A DNA stretch of 64,000 nucleotides. Source: Rhynchospora pubera (lineage: Eukaryota; Streptophyta; Magnoliopsida; Poales; Cyperaceae). Below are positions 46,728-59,706 of this stretch, piece after piece. Where the stretch lies: assembly GCA_028095005.1 (NCBI GenBank), contig CM051462.1, forward strand, positions 83,029,846-83,093,845. Reading direction: 5' to 3'. The notes below the pieces were generated by a model. The model was not told where the DNA came from. It saw only the letters and a list, made by a program, of their open reading frames with translations, and did no database searches. The position numbers and the translations under genes were made by a program. The number at the start of each line of letters is the position of its first letter. Position 1 is the stretch's first letter.

Positions 46728-49203
46728 TCACCCCATCCAGTCCCGTCCAATTCTTATTATATCACCTCCGCCATTGTCCACCTCCTGAGCTTTCACCCCA
46801 GCAGGGTATGACCGAACTGTGAAATTACGTGTCAAGGATGGCTCAATTTGTGGTACTTCAGTAGTGTCAGTGGAGCTATCCTGGCTGTGGCTATTATCAG
46901 CAGGAGAAGAGGAATTGGTCTCTGAGAAGTCGCTTGGGGTATCTGCTTTTCCATCGAGAAAGAGACAGACAACAGCACAGTCATCCATTTTGGATGTGGG
47001 GTATTTCGACTTCCACTCGCGGTCAGCTGCTTCAACAAGAGACCGTGCTGCAGTATAACGGTTCTCACATGAGGAGACTATGTCGACTACTTGTTTGTTG
47101 CTCAGTACATCCCATACCTGCGGTAATTGGTTCCCAGAGTAGGTCAAGACATAATTTATGATGCAAATTAATTAACTTTTAGTTCATAGAATGCCTCTAT
47201 TGCCAGTGAATGTACAAAAAGAAACCAAAAGAAAAACTGCAAACAGCATATTTCTACAAAGTGGTGTAGATTTAGCTTGAAATAACTTACAGAGGACAAA
47301 AAAGGAAAAAGGAATGGGCAAAGGTTAATCAAACCTTTTTTAATAAATGTATAAAAAAGGTTGTGTGTTTGACAATATACAGAAATGGTATATCCTGGAC
47401 GGTACCTAAGTCAATAAAGTTTGAGTTATTGATTCACAAAGGAAGCTCCCTATCAAACACACCCAAGTTGACCATCATAAAAAAATGTATAGTGACTTTT
47501 AGGTGCAAATAAAAATTTGAGGAAAAGACAAATTATGTGTTGTATGAAATTAAAATCCATCAACTGTATCCAGCGCCCCCTTAAGTTCATGCCCTTTAAA
47601 CCAAGGAAGTTGAATAAATGCTTCAATAACTGATAAGTAACAGTATGTAACAACTCGCATGAACAAATTATGCGAATGACAGGTCAGTTTGTGTAAATTG
47701 CCAAGCAAGAATTAAGAAAATAAACATAAGAACTGTGAGAAATATCGGTTTATATTCTCCTTTTATCGGAATCAAAAGTATTCTTCAGTGAAATATTTTC
47801 TATAAACTATCTAAACTAGTTTCACCTGAAATACCTACCAAACATCAATATTGTGTGCCCAAGGAAACTGAGATATTAGGTAAAACTATGATAGTCAATT
47901 CAAATTAACTTACTAATCAACTCAAATGGTCAAACATGGAAAGAAACCCTGATAGTCTTAATTGGAGAGTAAAACATAATTGATAAAATCCTAAAAGAGA
48001 AGAAAGAAACAAACGAACCCCGTCAGATGCGAGAACGACAAACTGATCACGGCTCGAGAGGGGCCAATGGAAGAAATCGGGCACAGAGATTACGCCATAT
48101 TCCTTCAGACAAAAATCACCAAAAGCACGCGCCATGGCTAGGCCTGGTGCATCATCAAATGGAAGCCACACACGTGGCACCTCTGGCTCGTCCTGCAGGG
48201 CAAACACCCTTCCCTTGCAACTCTTTATCCTCTCAGCCTCATCTGTTAATTAACATTAACACTCCAATTAATACACAATGCTTTTGTATAAGGAACTAAA
48301 TCTATAAGTGAGCATCCATGCATGCATGATATATATATAAACTTACTTGGTAAATCGGGTTTGAGATCGACGGTGATTTGAACAGGCAACACTTCGCCAG
48401 TGTTCTCATCCTTGGTTCCCAATACAGCTCTTGAGTCTCCTATATTCCCCACGAAGAGATTCGATCCCTATAATCAGATTTACTTACCAATTAACGACTA
48501 ACTATCAAGTATCAACTAATTCGAATGAAACTGAACAAACAAATTGAAGCAAAATAAAGCATTGAAAATTACAATTTTGAGAAGAGTAACAGCAGTGCTG
48601 CCACTACAGAAGCAGTCGACGGAGGGATGGGACCGGAGATCCTTATCCATGCCTCGGTACGCCTTCAGAAAGGCCCGCCTCCAATCGGCCACCTCCATGT
48701 CACAGCATTTATATTCCTTATTCCCCTTCCCTTTCAAAGATTCTAGAATCTTGAGAGGCAACACATCCCTCACTCTCCGTGCCACCAAATGACCGTGTGG
48801 ACCGTGTCCATCGAACACTCCACACAACACGCCTCCCTCTTCGTCTCCCCCAAATTCCTACAATTTCACAAATTCCAAATCTTTTCTTCACAAAACCGAA
48901 TAAAAAAAAAAACCAACAACAGAAAAAAAAAATTGGTAAGCCAAGAAAACTAAGAAACATTACATCCCAAAGAAGCATGGCGTCTTGATTGATTCCCTTG
49001 CGACCTTGTTGGGTGAAGATCGAAGCGGAGCGGTTGCGCCCATCATTGGAGAAGATCCGATTAGGAAAGAGGTGCAGATTGTCTTCTCTGGGGATCCGCT
49101 TGGAGGGAAAAAGAGCGTCGGAGGCGTCGCGTTTGGTGACGACATTGCCTTTCTTCTCCTTCCAATCATGGGGTCTATTTATACAACCGCAAGCGTTCCC
49201 CAT
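46728..49203 (-). CDS. Protein phosphatase 2C, clade E-like, probably N-myristoylated
   Basis: Metal-dependent Ser/Thr phosphatase of the PPM family. The model has five exons on the minus strand: 49203-48964, 48857-48573, 48467-48347, 48242-48019 and 47117-46728. All have GT-AG junctions and phases that agree, giving 419 residues. Metal and catalytic motifs appear in order: GRKGINQDA (about 67-75), VFDGHGPHGH (94-103), GSTAVTLL, GNIGDSRAVLG (182-192), DDAPGLAMARAFGD, FVVLASDGVWD across the exon 4/5 joint, and DDCAVVCLFLD. Start choice: this Met begins MGNACGC, a myristoylation signal followed by cysteines for palmitoylation, as in plant clade E PP2Cs, which suggests membrane attachment. The frame is open upstream, but that part is low-complexity leader. 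The acidic, Ser-rich C-terminus follows the catalytic core. The gene looks intact. Confidence 0.95.
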
Positions 49204-49440
49204 TTTCGCGCGCAATGTCGCATCGGCCACAGAGAAAGAGGTTTTTATTGCGAAGTAGAGAGATCTCCGAGTGGTGGGTTGAAATGAAATGAAATGAAAG
49301 AAGAGTTGAGAGAGAGAGAAGAGAAATAGAAGAGAAGAGAAGAGAAGACGATAGCGTAACAGACGCAGCACAAATCCGACAACACAGCTATTTGTGTGCA
49401 CAGTTCATCAGCTTTGCTCCGGGGACTTATTTAATGCTGC
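49204..49440 (-). promoter_or_regulatory. PP2C leader and core promoter region
   Basis: On the minus strand a CT-rich leader with CTCTCT and TTTCATTTCATTTCATTTC phrases precedes the start codon. A TATA-like TTAAATAAG lies at about 49426-49434, roughly 225 bp upstream of the ATG. These are common in plant promoters; the start site is inferred. Confidence 0.45.
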
Positions 49441-50329
49441 CTTTGTTTCTCTCCATTTCTTTTTTTGACTGGAGAGGGATCGGGTTCAGACTTTAGTGAA
49501 AATGAAAAGTCCAAACCATTGACACACTGATAGTGAGATTTATCTATTCCGTGTTAGTATAGGATGAAGTTTTGTTAAAATAGCGTTAACTTGTGTAATT
49601 TTTCAAAATTTAGTTATAAAAAATATGTGAAGAGTTGATTTAGTTCACTGCAGCCAGCTTTTATGGAATGAGACGTGTATTTAGACTTGAATTAGAAATA
49701 TACAATAAATATTTAGTAAATTTCCTTTGAAAGGAATTTAAGCTATTGGTGAATCTTTTTTTTTTTTTATTAAAGAGTGACTTAAATTTTCTTATATATT
49801 GTAAATTGCTTGCACATTTTCCCTCCAAAGAAAAAGCAAGTTTTGTTTATTTTGAATTTGTTGAAACTAAATTACATTATATGGTTTTAGGCATTTAATT
49901 ACAGCTTAAATTATTATTTTACTTTTTGGTGAAGGGATGGGGTATGACTGAAAAGACTCCCAATTTAACAATTTTCCACCAACAAATATTAGCAAAAATT
50001 AAATTGTTTATTAGGGATGTGCTAATGATGCGTGTTTTCTTGGGTTGGTTGAAAATGGAGAGAAAAAGAGTTGAAATAAATGCGGTGCCAAGGATGCATC
50101 ATGGGTCATATGATGATCATGGACCTTTCTTGCCCTCAGCAATCAGTAATCAGTAACCCAAGAAAGGCTCCAAAGAGAAAGTCCAAGTGTTTTCACTATT
50201 AATAACTTTGTTATTTGTACATCAGTACATGTCTTAATTTAATACAAGGGTTTTAAAATTCAAATAACAAAGAAAAACCAGAAATGGTAACTGCATTTTG
50301 CAATCTATAATTTTGTCCTGGCTTGTCAT
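49441..50329. other. Non-coding DNA upstream of the PP2C gene
   Basis: No gene or bounded repeat was recognised. It is AT-rich with a long T-run at about 49758. Confidence 0.35.
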
Positions 50330-50535
50330 TGCTTGAACAAAGTGAATAGATAAAATGAGCATTTAATTAATCAAAATGAACACATACAAATAAATAAGTT
50401 TAATAAAAATAAATTGAATATACATATAAAAATTTGAACAACAATACAAAAATAATAAAATCTAACTCATAATTCAATAAAGTGAACGCGTAGATAAACA
50501 AACTAAACATATAAATGAATAAAGTAAACAAATAC
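50330..50535. repeat. Degenerate TGAACA-type minisatellite, second locus
   Basis: Irregular repeats around AAAATGAACACATACAAATAA and ATAAAGTGAACGCGTAGATA resemble the array at 43725-43890 in unit and spacing. Confidence 0.6.
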
Positions 50536-51239
50536 CAATGCGATGACACATGATGACGTGTGGAGAAATGATAGATAATAATTAAAAAAAAATTACCTTA
50601 TCTGTAGAAATTTCCATTTATACACGCCTGAAGATGTCATAGCATTTGTGCATTTTTACTTCCAAAACTTACTCATTCAATATGTGGGCCAATAAAAATT
50701 TAAAAAAATGCTTACTTCAACAAAAATTTATTTTAACGTATCAACATGAAAATATAATTTAATAAGATTATATATTTTTTACGACATACAAATTATAGGT
50801 GATAAAAAATATTATAGGTGATAAAAAATTTTCATATGTGCTCTCTTTCTAAAATAAAAAAATTATTATTATTTTAATCAATATTTTTTCGGTTTAGATG
50901 CAAAACTAAAATTTAATATCATTTTGTCTACCAATAACATCCCTCCACAGAGCTATTTGATCAATAATGTAGGAGGTGAGTACACACTTGATCTAGAAGT
51001 GATACACTTTTGAATCCATACGTTTATAAATGAGAATTGCTTTCTATCATCCCACACATTCTATCATTCTCATCATCGCCAAATCTTCATTAATTAATAA
51101 TTATCTAAAATGTCTTCACTAATAAGAAAGTTCATGTCCATCAACCCCTTCATCCGCATTCCCTCTTTTTTTTAGAATACAATTAATCTAATGTACTCCC
51201 CTCCTTCCTTTACTGTTTTTTTTAATTAAGTTTCATTTT

Positions 51240-51435
51240 CAAATGTTGATAGAAAATTTATGGAAAAATAACTAACTGTTTTGGATAAATAACTAAATGT
51301 TCTGGAACTATTATGGAAAAAATAACTAGCTGTTTTGGTTAATTTTACTAACTATTTTGTAAAAATAACTAACTATTCTGGTTAATCTTACTAATTGTTC
51401 TGAAAAATTAACTAACTGTTCTAAAAAAAATGTTA
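51240..51435. repeat. Degenerate tandem repeat of AATAACTAACTGTTCTGG units
   Basis: About eight imperfect units of 18-25 bp, each with TAACTAACTGTT or TAACTAACTATT followed by a TGGTTAAT or GAAAAAT spacer. No coding frame crosses it. Confidence 0.75.
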
Positions 51436-54400
51436 ACTAAAACAATTACTAAAATTTAGAGGAATGGTCGAAAAAATAGAAGGTAAGCGTGGGATGAAAG
51501 GAGAAGCTTCATTAATGACATTCTAAAAAAATCTCCATCATCCTCTTTCTTTTTTTGAAATGCAATTAATGTAATTATTAGAGGATGATGAAGATGATGA
51601 ATTTAGAGGATTATCCTTATCTGCCCGATAAATAGTGATAGTGATATAAATTAACAATATATAAAAAAAATTAAAATCAGCGTCCCAATTTATCAGAGAA
51701 TTTTATCTTCAAAAAATTATCAGAGAATTTTATATGTTTTTTTATGACCACCAAAATAAACTCTAACCGTCGTAACTCTTTACACACGGCTAGTAGAGAT
51801 ATCAAAATTTCCAAAATCAAATGCAAGCAACTCTCGACAATACTGCGACTTCAGTAAAAGAAAGTAAAATTTCCACTCCATTTAGAACTAGAATACCTCT
51901 ATATATATTTAAATTGAGTTCTTATCGAACAAGCGGTCAACTAACCACCTATTTCGGTTTGCTAAACCATAAAAAGTTAGTTAACTATGGTTGCCTCTCG
52001 GGTCTTCCTCTGAAAATAAAATAATTTTATAATAGAAGTTATTGCATGCAACAAAATTTGGTTAAAATGCAATCAACCTATAAAATAAATAAAACACGAT
52101 AAGTTGAATTTTAAAAATATATATTTTCATATAAACATAAAAAAATTTGTATTGTATCCGAGACACATATTAAACATATTCTGTGAAAAAAAAACGCGAG
52201 ATGCATGAAAAACACATAATTCGTTTCGATCATATCGTATGATTGAAAAGGCGACTAATGTGATGTTACTAAATAACTTGCAATCCTAATCATATTTTAT
52301 TTATAATTCAAATATCATCTTTTTCTGAATAATTAACATTAAAGTATTTTTAAGTTTAGTGGTGTACAAATGGATATTTAAAAAATACATCTCGCAAGTC
52401 GCAAACAATGCAAGTGAAAAGAATAAATAAACTTCTATTATACCAAATAACAACTGGTGCAATAGATATATAAGAGTTGTAATCCACAAAATTGATATTT
52501 ATGACATTTTTTGTTAATAAATGCTTCTTAGAATACACTATTAATGTTTGGGGTATGTTGGTTTCTATAGTACTTCTTACTTCATTAAACATAAGTATTC
52601 TATTTTTACCTTACTTGAACACCAATGAATTAAAAAGTGAAATATGTGGATTAACCGCCACTTCACTTTTAGTTTACTTCACTAGTTAAATGACAAATGG
52701 AGAGTTTAATTACGCTTCACTTCAAAACATGACTACAAGGTAAAGATTTATTTCACACTTTCGCTACTAATTATTTTTCATTTAATCCAATACTGGGTTG
52801 AGAACTTAATATTACACAAATAACCTGATATTTAAAAATAATGTATATGAAGTATCAACTCATATGATGTAAACAAATTTTTAGATTGTCTGGTCAAAGT
52901 TGATTCCACCCCTCTTAATACAAAATTTTCATTGGCCTCTTCGTACTATTTTATGATGGTATAAATGAAATTTAATATGTTTTTATTCTAAAATAGTGGT
53001 ATATATCAATTTTTTCCTGTTTTGCAGTAGCATATTTCCAATTAAGCATTTTGGGATGGCATATTTAGAATTAAGATGTTTTGTAATGGCATAAATCCAA
53101 TTTTCTCTTTTTTTTTCATTTAATACTAGTTCAAGCATTATACTATTCAGCTAAGATATATATGATATCATATTCTAGTAACAAAAAATGGACAATTAGA
53201 TAATTTTAAATCAAATTAGATCACAAGAAAAATTTTAGAAAAGGAACTATAAATAAGAGAATACGGATAGCTGTAGATGAATAATGGTCCTACGGACTGC
53301 TCTTTTTGGGTTGAATTCTAAAATGGGTTGGTAATAAAAAGGTGACTTTCAAAGTTGATACAATTCAAATCAATTTAAAAAGATGTTCACTTTCTTTTGT
53401 TCTTTTCTTTTGAACTAGGAAAAATATATTCACTTAAGGGGAAAAAGATAAACAACGAAACAATAGGGTATTCTCCTTTATTCATCTGCTAGGCTGCTAC
53501 AATGTTATGTGGCGCAAGCAATAAAGCAAAATATGCAGCCAGTATAATTAGATTAGATGTCAGCACAAATAACAAACACTAACATTTTATAATTGCAAGT
53601 TAAACAAAATCAATTTATTTGCATGTTCAATAAAATTAATTATTTTATTAAAAAAAAATTCACCACAAGAGAGCTGTTTGGTTCTTGATACATGAGAGAG
53701 AACCCATAAAACCAGATGTTAACTGTATTATGGTCTGGCTTTCTCCCACTTTTTTTATTTAATCATTTTTTTTTTCAAAGTAGAATGGACCGTTTATGAA
53801 TTAAAAATAATATCTGGAAGTAGAATCTAATAAAAGGTGGGTTATTGCCTTATTGGATAACACCAAACCTTTTTTTTAAAAAAATTCATGAGACCAATTT
53901 CCTACGACCAACTACCAAACCATCTATTATACTATTTTTTTCTGCGGCACTAATTATGTTACCGTCCTTGTGGTTTTCTTTAATTGGCACATCTTCTCTT
54001 TTGTGTGGAAAAAATTGTAATGCAAGGACCAATCTAGTACTGGACAACAAATACTAGTTAACTTGAGGGGTAGCCTATATGCCGTTTATTTTAAAAGAAA
54101 AATTGAAGGGTTATACGAATTGCTACAAAATTGATGATGCAGAAGGTCACAAATAACCCGTGGAACCAGAAAAGAGGGGTTTTAGGAAAGAGTAATGATA
54201 CACATCTTTCTGCGGAGAAAGATGAGATTAGATTAGATTCCAAAGTTGCGAAATGAATCATTAACATCTCCCTGGTACGGCTCGGATCCTCTCCAATCGG
54301 AGTGATTAAGGAGCTTTCGGCCGATAATCTTTTTAATAATATTAATTAACATTTAACAACAAGGGACGAGAATGAAATATGAAATCTAGTGTAAAACTTT

Positions 54401-54865
54401 TAAAACCTAAAACAGCACAAATATTTATTGTATATTTTTTCTCTCGAATTAATTATAACACGTTAGTAGCAAAGAAGAAAAAAGAAAAAGATAATGCATG
54501 CAACAAATACCATCTTCTTAGCTCTAAGTTTTGTACGTAGTTTGTTTATATATGAAGTATTCTTTAAAAATAGCAAGATTCGGTATCCGAAAACATTAAT
54601 TTGTATGCTTTTTCTTTTAAAATTAAATTAATTTTTCTTTGGAAAAATGGAAAAATTCATTGAACAATCGTTCTATCTAAATACAATATATACAAAAATG
54701 GATATATAATTTCATTTTTCTTATTGTCATAAAAAAAAAACGTTTGGCAAATATGGGTCCCTAATTCAGTTGGAACTTGAAGTCGAAGACCATAGTTGTT
54801 AAACCTGTGTACGGTGTACCAACCTTGACATAAACCGATCCCTTACAGAGAGCAAGATATATTTA
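51436..54865. other. Gene-poor AT-rich stretch
   Basis: No protein family, RNA gene or bounded transposon was recognised. Near 53020-53100 a phrase like TGGCATATTTAGAATTAAG recurs imperfectly two or three times. Confidence 0.35.
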
Positions 54866-55002
54866 GGTTCCGTTTGGATGGTGTGGGAATAAGAGGAATA
54901 AGGGAAGAAGTATTGAAAAATGTGTAATTTTGTGAAGAGTTTGGATTGTTTATAATAAATTTAAAAGTAGTTAGAAGCTATTCCCTTATTCCTAGGCTCA
55001 TC
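54866..55002. mobile_element. MITE copy related to the element at 63416 (right end incomplete)
   Basis: It starts GGTTCCGTTTGGATGGTGTG and shares GGAATAAGAGGAATAAG, AAGAGTTTGGATTGTTTATA and ATTCCTAGGCTCATC with 63416-63758. The terminal CAAACA box on the right is missing. Confidence 0.75.
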
Positions 55003-56020
55003 ACAGCCTTAGGAATTCTCTATTACTTTCTTTTGCTCAATTTAGAAAGGAAGTGCACTGAGTCTCCACATTTTATTTTATGATGACACATTGACACTAC
55101 TGCACACGTTCCGTACAACGCTTTCCTTTTGTCATAAAAGGACGAAAATTATTAAATTTCTATTTTTTTCCAAATAGAAAAATTTCTCTTGATTATCTTT
55201 TTCTTGCAAACTTCTCCACGTTTCCTGTAAGAAAAGTTAAAAGGGTTTTTAAAATTAAAGGATGAAAATTTTAATTGTTGAAGACTTAGTATTTTAATCT
55301 TAAATTTGCTTGTAAAATATAATTGAATATTAAATAGCATACGGTCTAGTAGTTTCAACTATCAAGTGATGAACTAAATAATAACTTTTCCGTGGTCATA
55401 AGTTCAAATAATTATAATTAAAAAAAATGCATATAAGGCTTCTGTACCTCATTACATAAAATACAAAAAAATGAGTATCAAGTAATTAAATAATGAATGT
55501 AAAATGAAATTTCCTAGTTTGCCAAATATTTTCAACATAATTGACTATCAAAATGATAAGTTTCCTTACATAATGGAATTTAAATCACTGTACTAGTACA
55601 AAGCCAGAGAAAAAAAAACACACGAAAATGCTTCAGTTCAGAGTTGTTGCCATGAATTGGACGTTAAGAAAGGGTACAATAGTTTTATTTCCAAAACAGA
55701 TTAGAGAGTTAGCGCGAAATGGCTATTTCAGTTCTCAATAAATTTTAGCAATTTTAAAAATCAAATTTTAATTAGCTGGATCCTAATGAAATAAAATAAA
55801 TATTTGAATATAAAATGATTAGTTAGTTTCGGTAAAATAACACTTAAATTTAATGATATAAATAAAATTTACAAAAACTTTGATAAACATTTCAGAAAAT
55901 AACCCTTTAAATAACATATATCATGTGATACTGATTATACAAGTACATATAGTCAGGTCAAACTTTTGACCAGGATCGTACGACACGTGTCGAAGTATAA
56001 ATTGATTATGCAGTCCATCC
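55003..56020. other. AT-rich non-coding DNA
   Basis: Nothing recognised. Confidence 0.35.
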
Positions 56021-56393
56021 TAGGGTGTCTAACATTTACAACGGCAACGGAACGTCTTATTCCGTTTGCCGTTCCATTTCAGTAAACAGTATGCTATTTC
56101 ATTCCGTATTTCGTTCCGTTTCAGTAAACGGTATGATATTTCATTCCGTTATTCGTTTCGGTTGGACGGAATGAGACGGAACAACGTATATTTACACTGT
56201 AAACAGATGAATTTGTCGAAACGGAAGCGAAATGATTCGTTCCGTTTACCGTTCTGTTTCAACAACGATATGCCCTATTATTCCGTTTACCGTTCTGCTT
56301 CTGGGAACGAAATGCAAATTCGTACCTTTATCCGTTCTGTTGGAACGAAACGGAACGAAAAACGGCGAAACGGTATATCGTTTGACAGCTCTA
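56021..56393. mobile_element. Non-autonomous hAT element, CGAAACGG family
   Basis: The ends TAGGGTGTCTAAC and (inverted) TAGAGCTGTCAAAC align with one gap. The body is filled with CCGTTTCAGTAAACGG-type phrases in both orientations. GTCCATCC before the left end resembles GGCCATCC just past the right end, so the right boundary could be a few bases further out. The frames inside are by-products of the repeats. Confidence 0.75.
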
Positions 56394-57639
56394 AGACAGG
56401 GCCATCCCGATACCTGCTGTAAATGAATTTCTTAATATATTCATCAATTTTTTTTCTTAATATATAGATCGCTGATCGCTTCTGATGCCCAAAACCAAAT
56501 AATAATTACTGTCAGAGCCAATCATCAATGAACCCCTACAGAAAATAAAATTTGATGGACACTACATATATAATCAGCCAAAAAATTATTTGCAAGGCTG
56601 AAAATTTGTAGTACAAACGTTACTACTAATTAATTACCAATAGCTCTGCAATAAAGTATACATTACGTGATATCCGAATGAGGTGTCAGAGATATACTCA
56701 TACACAGTTCAATTTAGTGATGAAAATCTAGTAAAGTAATGCATTTTATGTGCTAAACATAAACGTTATATTCCATTATTATTATTATTTTTATTATTAT
56801 TTGATTTGATTTGATGAGGAGATATATTTGTAGAATGACATAAATCGAATTTTCTTATTACTTCGAAATAATACTCTGTTGCACCAAAATTTCATTTCTT
56901 TTAATCTAATATACAACAATCATATCAATCAACTAGACCATTCAAATGAATTACCTAGTCCCTTGGTGCACATCAATTCTATAACCACATTTAAAAAATA
57001 TGGTGTAATATTTGCTGTGCTTTTTCATCACAATTTATAAAATTTAAATGTAAAAGGGTATATATAACATTTCTTAACTTCACTGGGTATGTACCAAGTT
57101 TCACCCACCAAATACAAATTTGTAAAAATGAAAAATTAGGTTTTTGTCCACGTTCGAGGCTTGATGTCATTATGTCTTTGACCCGGTTTGGATTGACCTT
57201 ATGTTGGTTGTATACTTGTATGGACGTGTGTCAAGAATTTACCATTTTCCAAGTTTTCTATTTAGATGGGGCCTTTATTCTCTCTTTTTTTGTTTTTGTT
57301 TTTGTTTTTGTTTGAGGGAGTACCTTTTTCTTTATTCGAAGTCCCAAAGTTGAATCGGACACAGATGTTAAATCTCGGTGACTCGGCAAGTCGGCATTCT
57401 TCGTACCTATATTATTATTCTTTTCGTATCAGCAACTATTTGGGAAAGTTAAAAGAAAATAGTTCAATCGTTCAGGATAAAAAAAAAATAATATCAGGCT
57501 TGCTTTACCCCTTTTAATTGCTGATTTAAGTTAAAAAAAAAAACATGATTTTCACGTTACATCGTATAATCTTTTTAACGAGAATGAATTTAGTCAAACA
57601 CGTTTGATTGAATCACAGTTAATTCCATAAAGATAAGAT
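56394..57639. other. AT-rich non-coding DNA
   Basis: A short ATT-repeat tract lies at about 56777-56802 and a TTTTTG repeat near 57286-57312. No gene. Confidence 0.35.
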
Positions 57640-57900
57640 ATGAATTGTAGAAATTTATGGTAGATCCGAACTGTTTAATGTTATCTCCATATTGGTGTTT
57701 TTTTTTTCTTATTATTTCTTTTTTTAGAGTTGTGAATCATCCAATAACAAAAAAAAAAAATCTAAAAGTTAGTTAAGAATTTTAAAAATATATGAAATTT
57801 GGTCTCTAATAAGATTTGAATATGGAGATCATATTAAATGGTCCAATCAAATTGGCTATTTTAACTTGTATAATTGACATAGGATAGAATTACTCGTTAT
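57640..57900. mobile_element. Decayed MITE of the GATCCGAACC family
   Basis: The left part has TAGATCCGAACTGTTTAATG and TATCTCCATATT. The right part has the complements (AATATGGAGATCATATTAAA and TGGTCCAATC) plus AAATTTGGTCTCTAATAAG, shared with the elements at 34764 and 43897. The ends are not sharp. Confidence 0.55.
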
Positions 57901-57960
57901 TCGACTAATTTGGTTGTCATATAGATTATGATTCAACTTTTTAGGAAGGATCTATGTCGT

Positions 57961-58040
57961 GTGTGAGTGTGAGAGAGAGAGTGAGAGTGAGCGTGAGCAT
58001 AAGGATGAGGGTAAGACTGAGAGTAAGAGAGTGAGAGATT
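57961..58040. repeat. GA/GT-rich microsatellite
   Basis: Interrupted GAGAGA, GTGAGAGTGAG and GTAAGAGAGTGAGAG low-complexity sequence. Confidence 0.85.
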
Positions 58041-58554
58041 CTGATTGTCTTTAAGTAATGGTAATTGGTAATTACCATCCAAACAAATACCATCCACAAT
58101 CATCCAGAGGTGCGCTGCATGTGATAGTCACGTGATATTCAGATAGACACACCCTTTGACCTCTCTTTTCTCTTTCATTTTTTATTCGAAACCCTAGATC
58201 TCGATCCATCTCCGATCTCTCTACTCTCTCTTCTTCTCCTCTTCTCCTCTGTTTTATCCTTGTAATCCAACGAGCTCCTCTTCAACAGTGACAAGTTTGC
58301 TCCTCGCCTAGTCCCGCCTCCGTTGTCCTCGCAGTTCGTCCCAAAAAAGGTTAACCGAGCCTTTGCTTCTTTGCCCCCCCTCTCTTTCAACCTCTCTCTC
58401 AACCTATCTAAACCCTAAACGAGAAGGGATAACCGCAACTTGATGAGAAGCAATAGGATTGAAGCAATGCGAGTTGTTAAAAAGCAACAGATTGAAGTTG
58501 AAAGCCATCTCTTCTCGCCTCTTCTCTTTCAGTCAAATCACCGAGCGAGGAGCG

Positions 58555-59706
58555 ATGGCCTCTCAAGAGCCCCAAAAGGTTTCCATTACTTTTTCCTTCT
58601 AAATGATTTTAGTTTGTAACTAATTAATTTGCCTCTGAGATTGAACGTCATCTCTTTCTTCCTGTTTGGATAATTTTTTGTTTTTAATTAGTTGCATTTT
58701 GAGTTTCGTGGTGTCTAATTACTTCCAGTATTCTCTATTTCTTGGTGCTTTAATTTGTTAATTTTGCATTACGGTGACACTACATGGTGTTGTTGTTAGT
58801 GAATTAGGGTTAATTGAATTAATAGAACTTCTAATGCTGATTGATTTGAGGGTGTTTTGTAAATTTAGTCTGATCTTAATCTTAGTAGTGTTATTGATTG
58901 AAGTTTGATATTTATGATGCGTTACTTGACCCCTCTATATCTTGTACCAGATCAGTACAAGGTTATGTTCCATTTGGTTATGAATTCAAACCAAGAAGTG
59001 TTAGATATTATATTACATGTTAGATATTGAAAATTAAAGGATTTATATAAGTGTTCAATTAGTTCATTTGCATGTTATATTACATGCATCAAAGGATTAG
59101 ATTATTGTGATTGCTGTCACACTTTAATTCATGTAGATTTATACAAGTGTTCAGTTAGTTCGTTTACATGATATATTACATGTATCAAGGGATTAGATTA
59201 TTGTCATTACTGACACACTGTTATTCATGTGTATTTCTATAACTGTTCAGTTAGTTTCTTTATATGTTATGTTAAATGCACGTAGGGATGAGATTATAGT
59301 AATTTGACAGGTTTAGTATTGTTGTCACACTGTACTTCATGTGTATTTATACAAGTGTTCGGTTAGTTATTTTAATTGTTATATTACATGCATCTAGGGA
59401 TTACTTGTGCAAATGTTTACTTATTTCAAATTTTGCACAAAGGATGTGTTAGATATTATAAATGTCACATGAAATGACATAAGGGATCATCTTATGTTCC
59501 ATTATTAGAAATTATTTTCTGCATAAAGTTGCTTAAAAGATTATTTAGTATTAATTTGTGATATATTTGTCAAATTGAGGATTATATTGTTAACAATTTA
59601 AATATGCATTTATATTCATATTATGCAGATTGGGATTGCTCTTCGATCAAGTTGGTGTGGCGTTGTGTGTTCATTCTCCACAAATATTAGATTTTTAGCA
59701 AACTGA
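58555..59706 (+). CDS. Possible two-exon small gene or gene remnant (33 codons)
   Basis: I do not recognise the product. A pyrimidine-rich, leader-like region (58190-58550) with CCCTAGAT and CCCTAAAC phrases precedes ATG at 58555. Exon 1 (58555-58578) reads MASQEPQK and meets a plausible donor (AAAAG then GTTTCC). A TTATGCAG acceptor opens exon 2 at 59629, which stays in frame (IGIALRSSW and onward) to TGA at 59704-59706. The whole protein would be only 33 residues, so this may be the 5' end of a gene whose remaining exons were lost or replaced, or a chance pairing of splice-like sites. The intron carries the tandem array described at 59040. Expression evidence would decide. Confidence 0.35.
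59040..59405 (+). repeat. Degenerate tandem repeat of about 105 bp, roughly 3.5 copies
   Basis: Each unit runs through ACAAGTGTTCAGTTAGTT, TATATTACATGCATC, GGGATTAGATTATTGT and TGTCACACT...TTCATGTGTATTTAT. Copies begin near 59049, 59151, 59246 and 59362, and one carries a short insertion. It lies inside the proposed intron of 58555-59706. Confidence 0.8.

Noticed and set aside
56066..56422. A 118-codon frame in CCGTTTC-rich DNA
   Set aside because: The frame is a by-product of short repeats inside a hAT element and has a repetitive, family-less translation.
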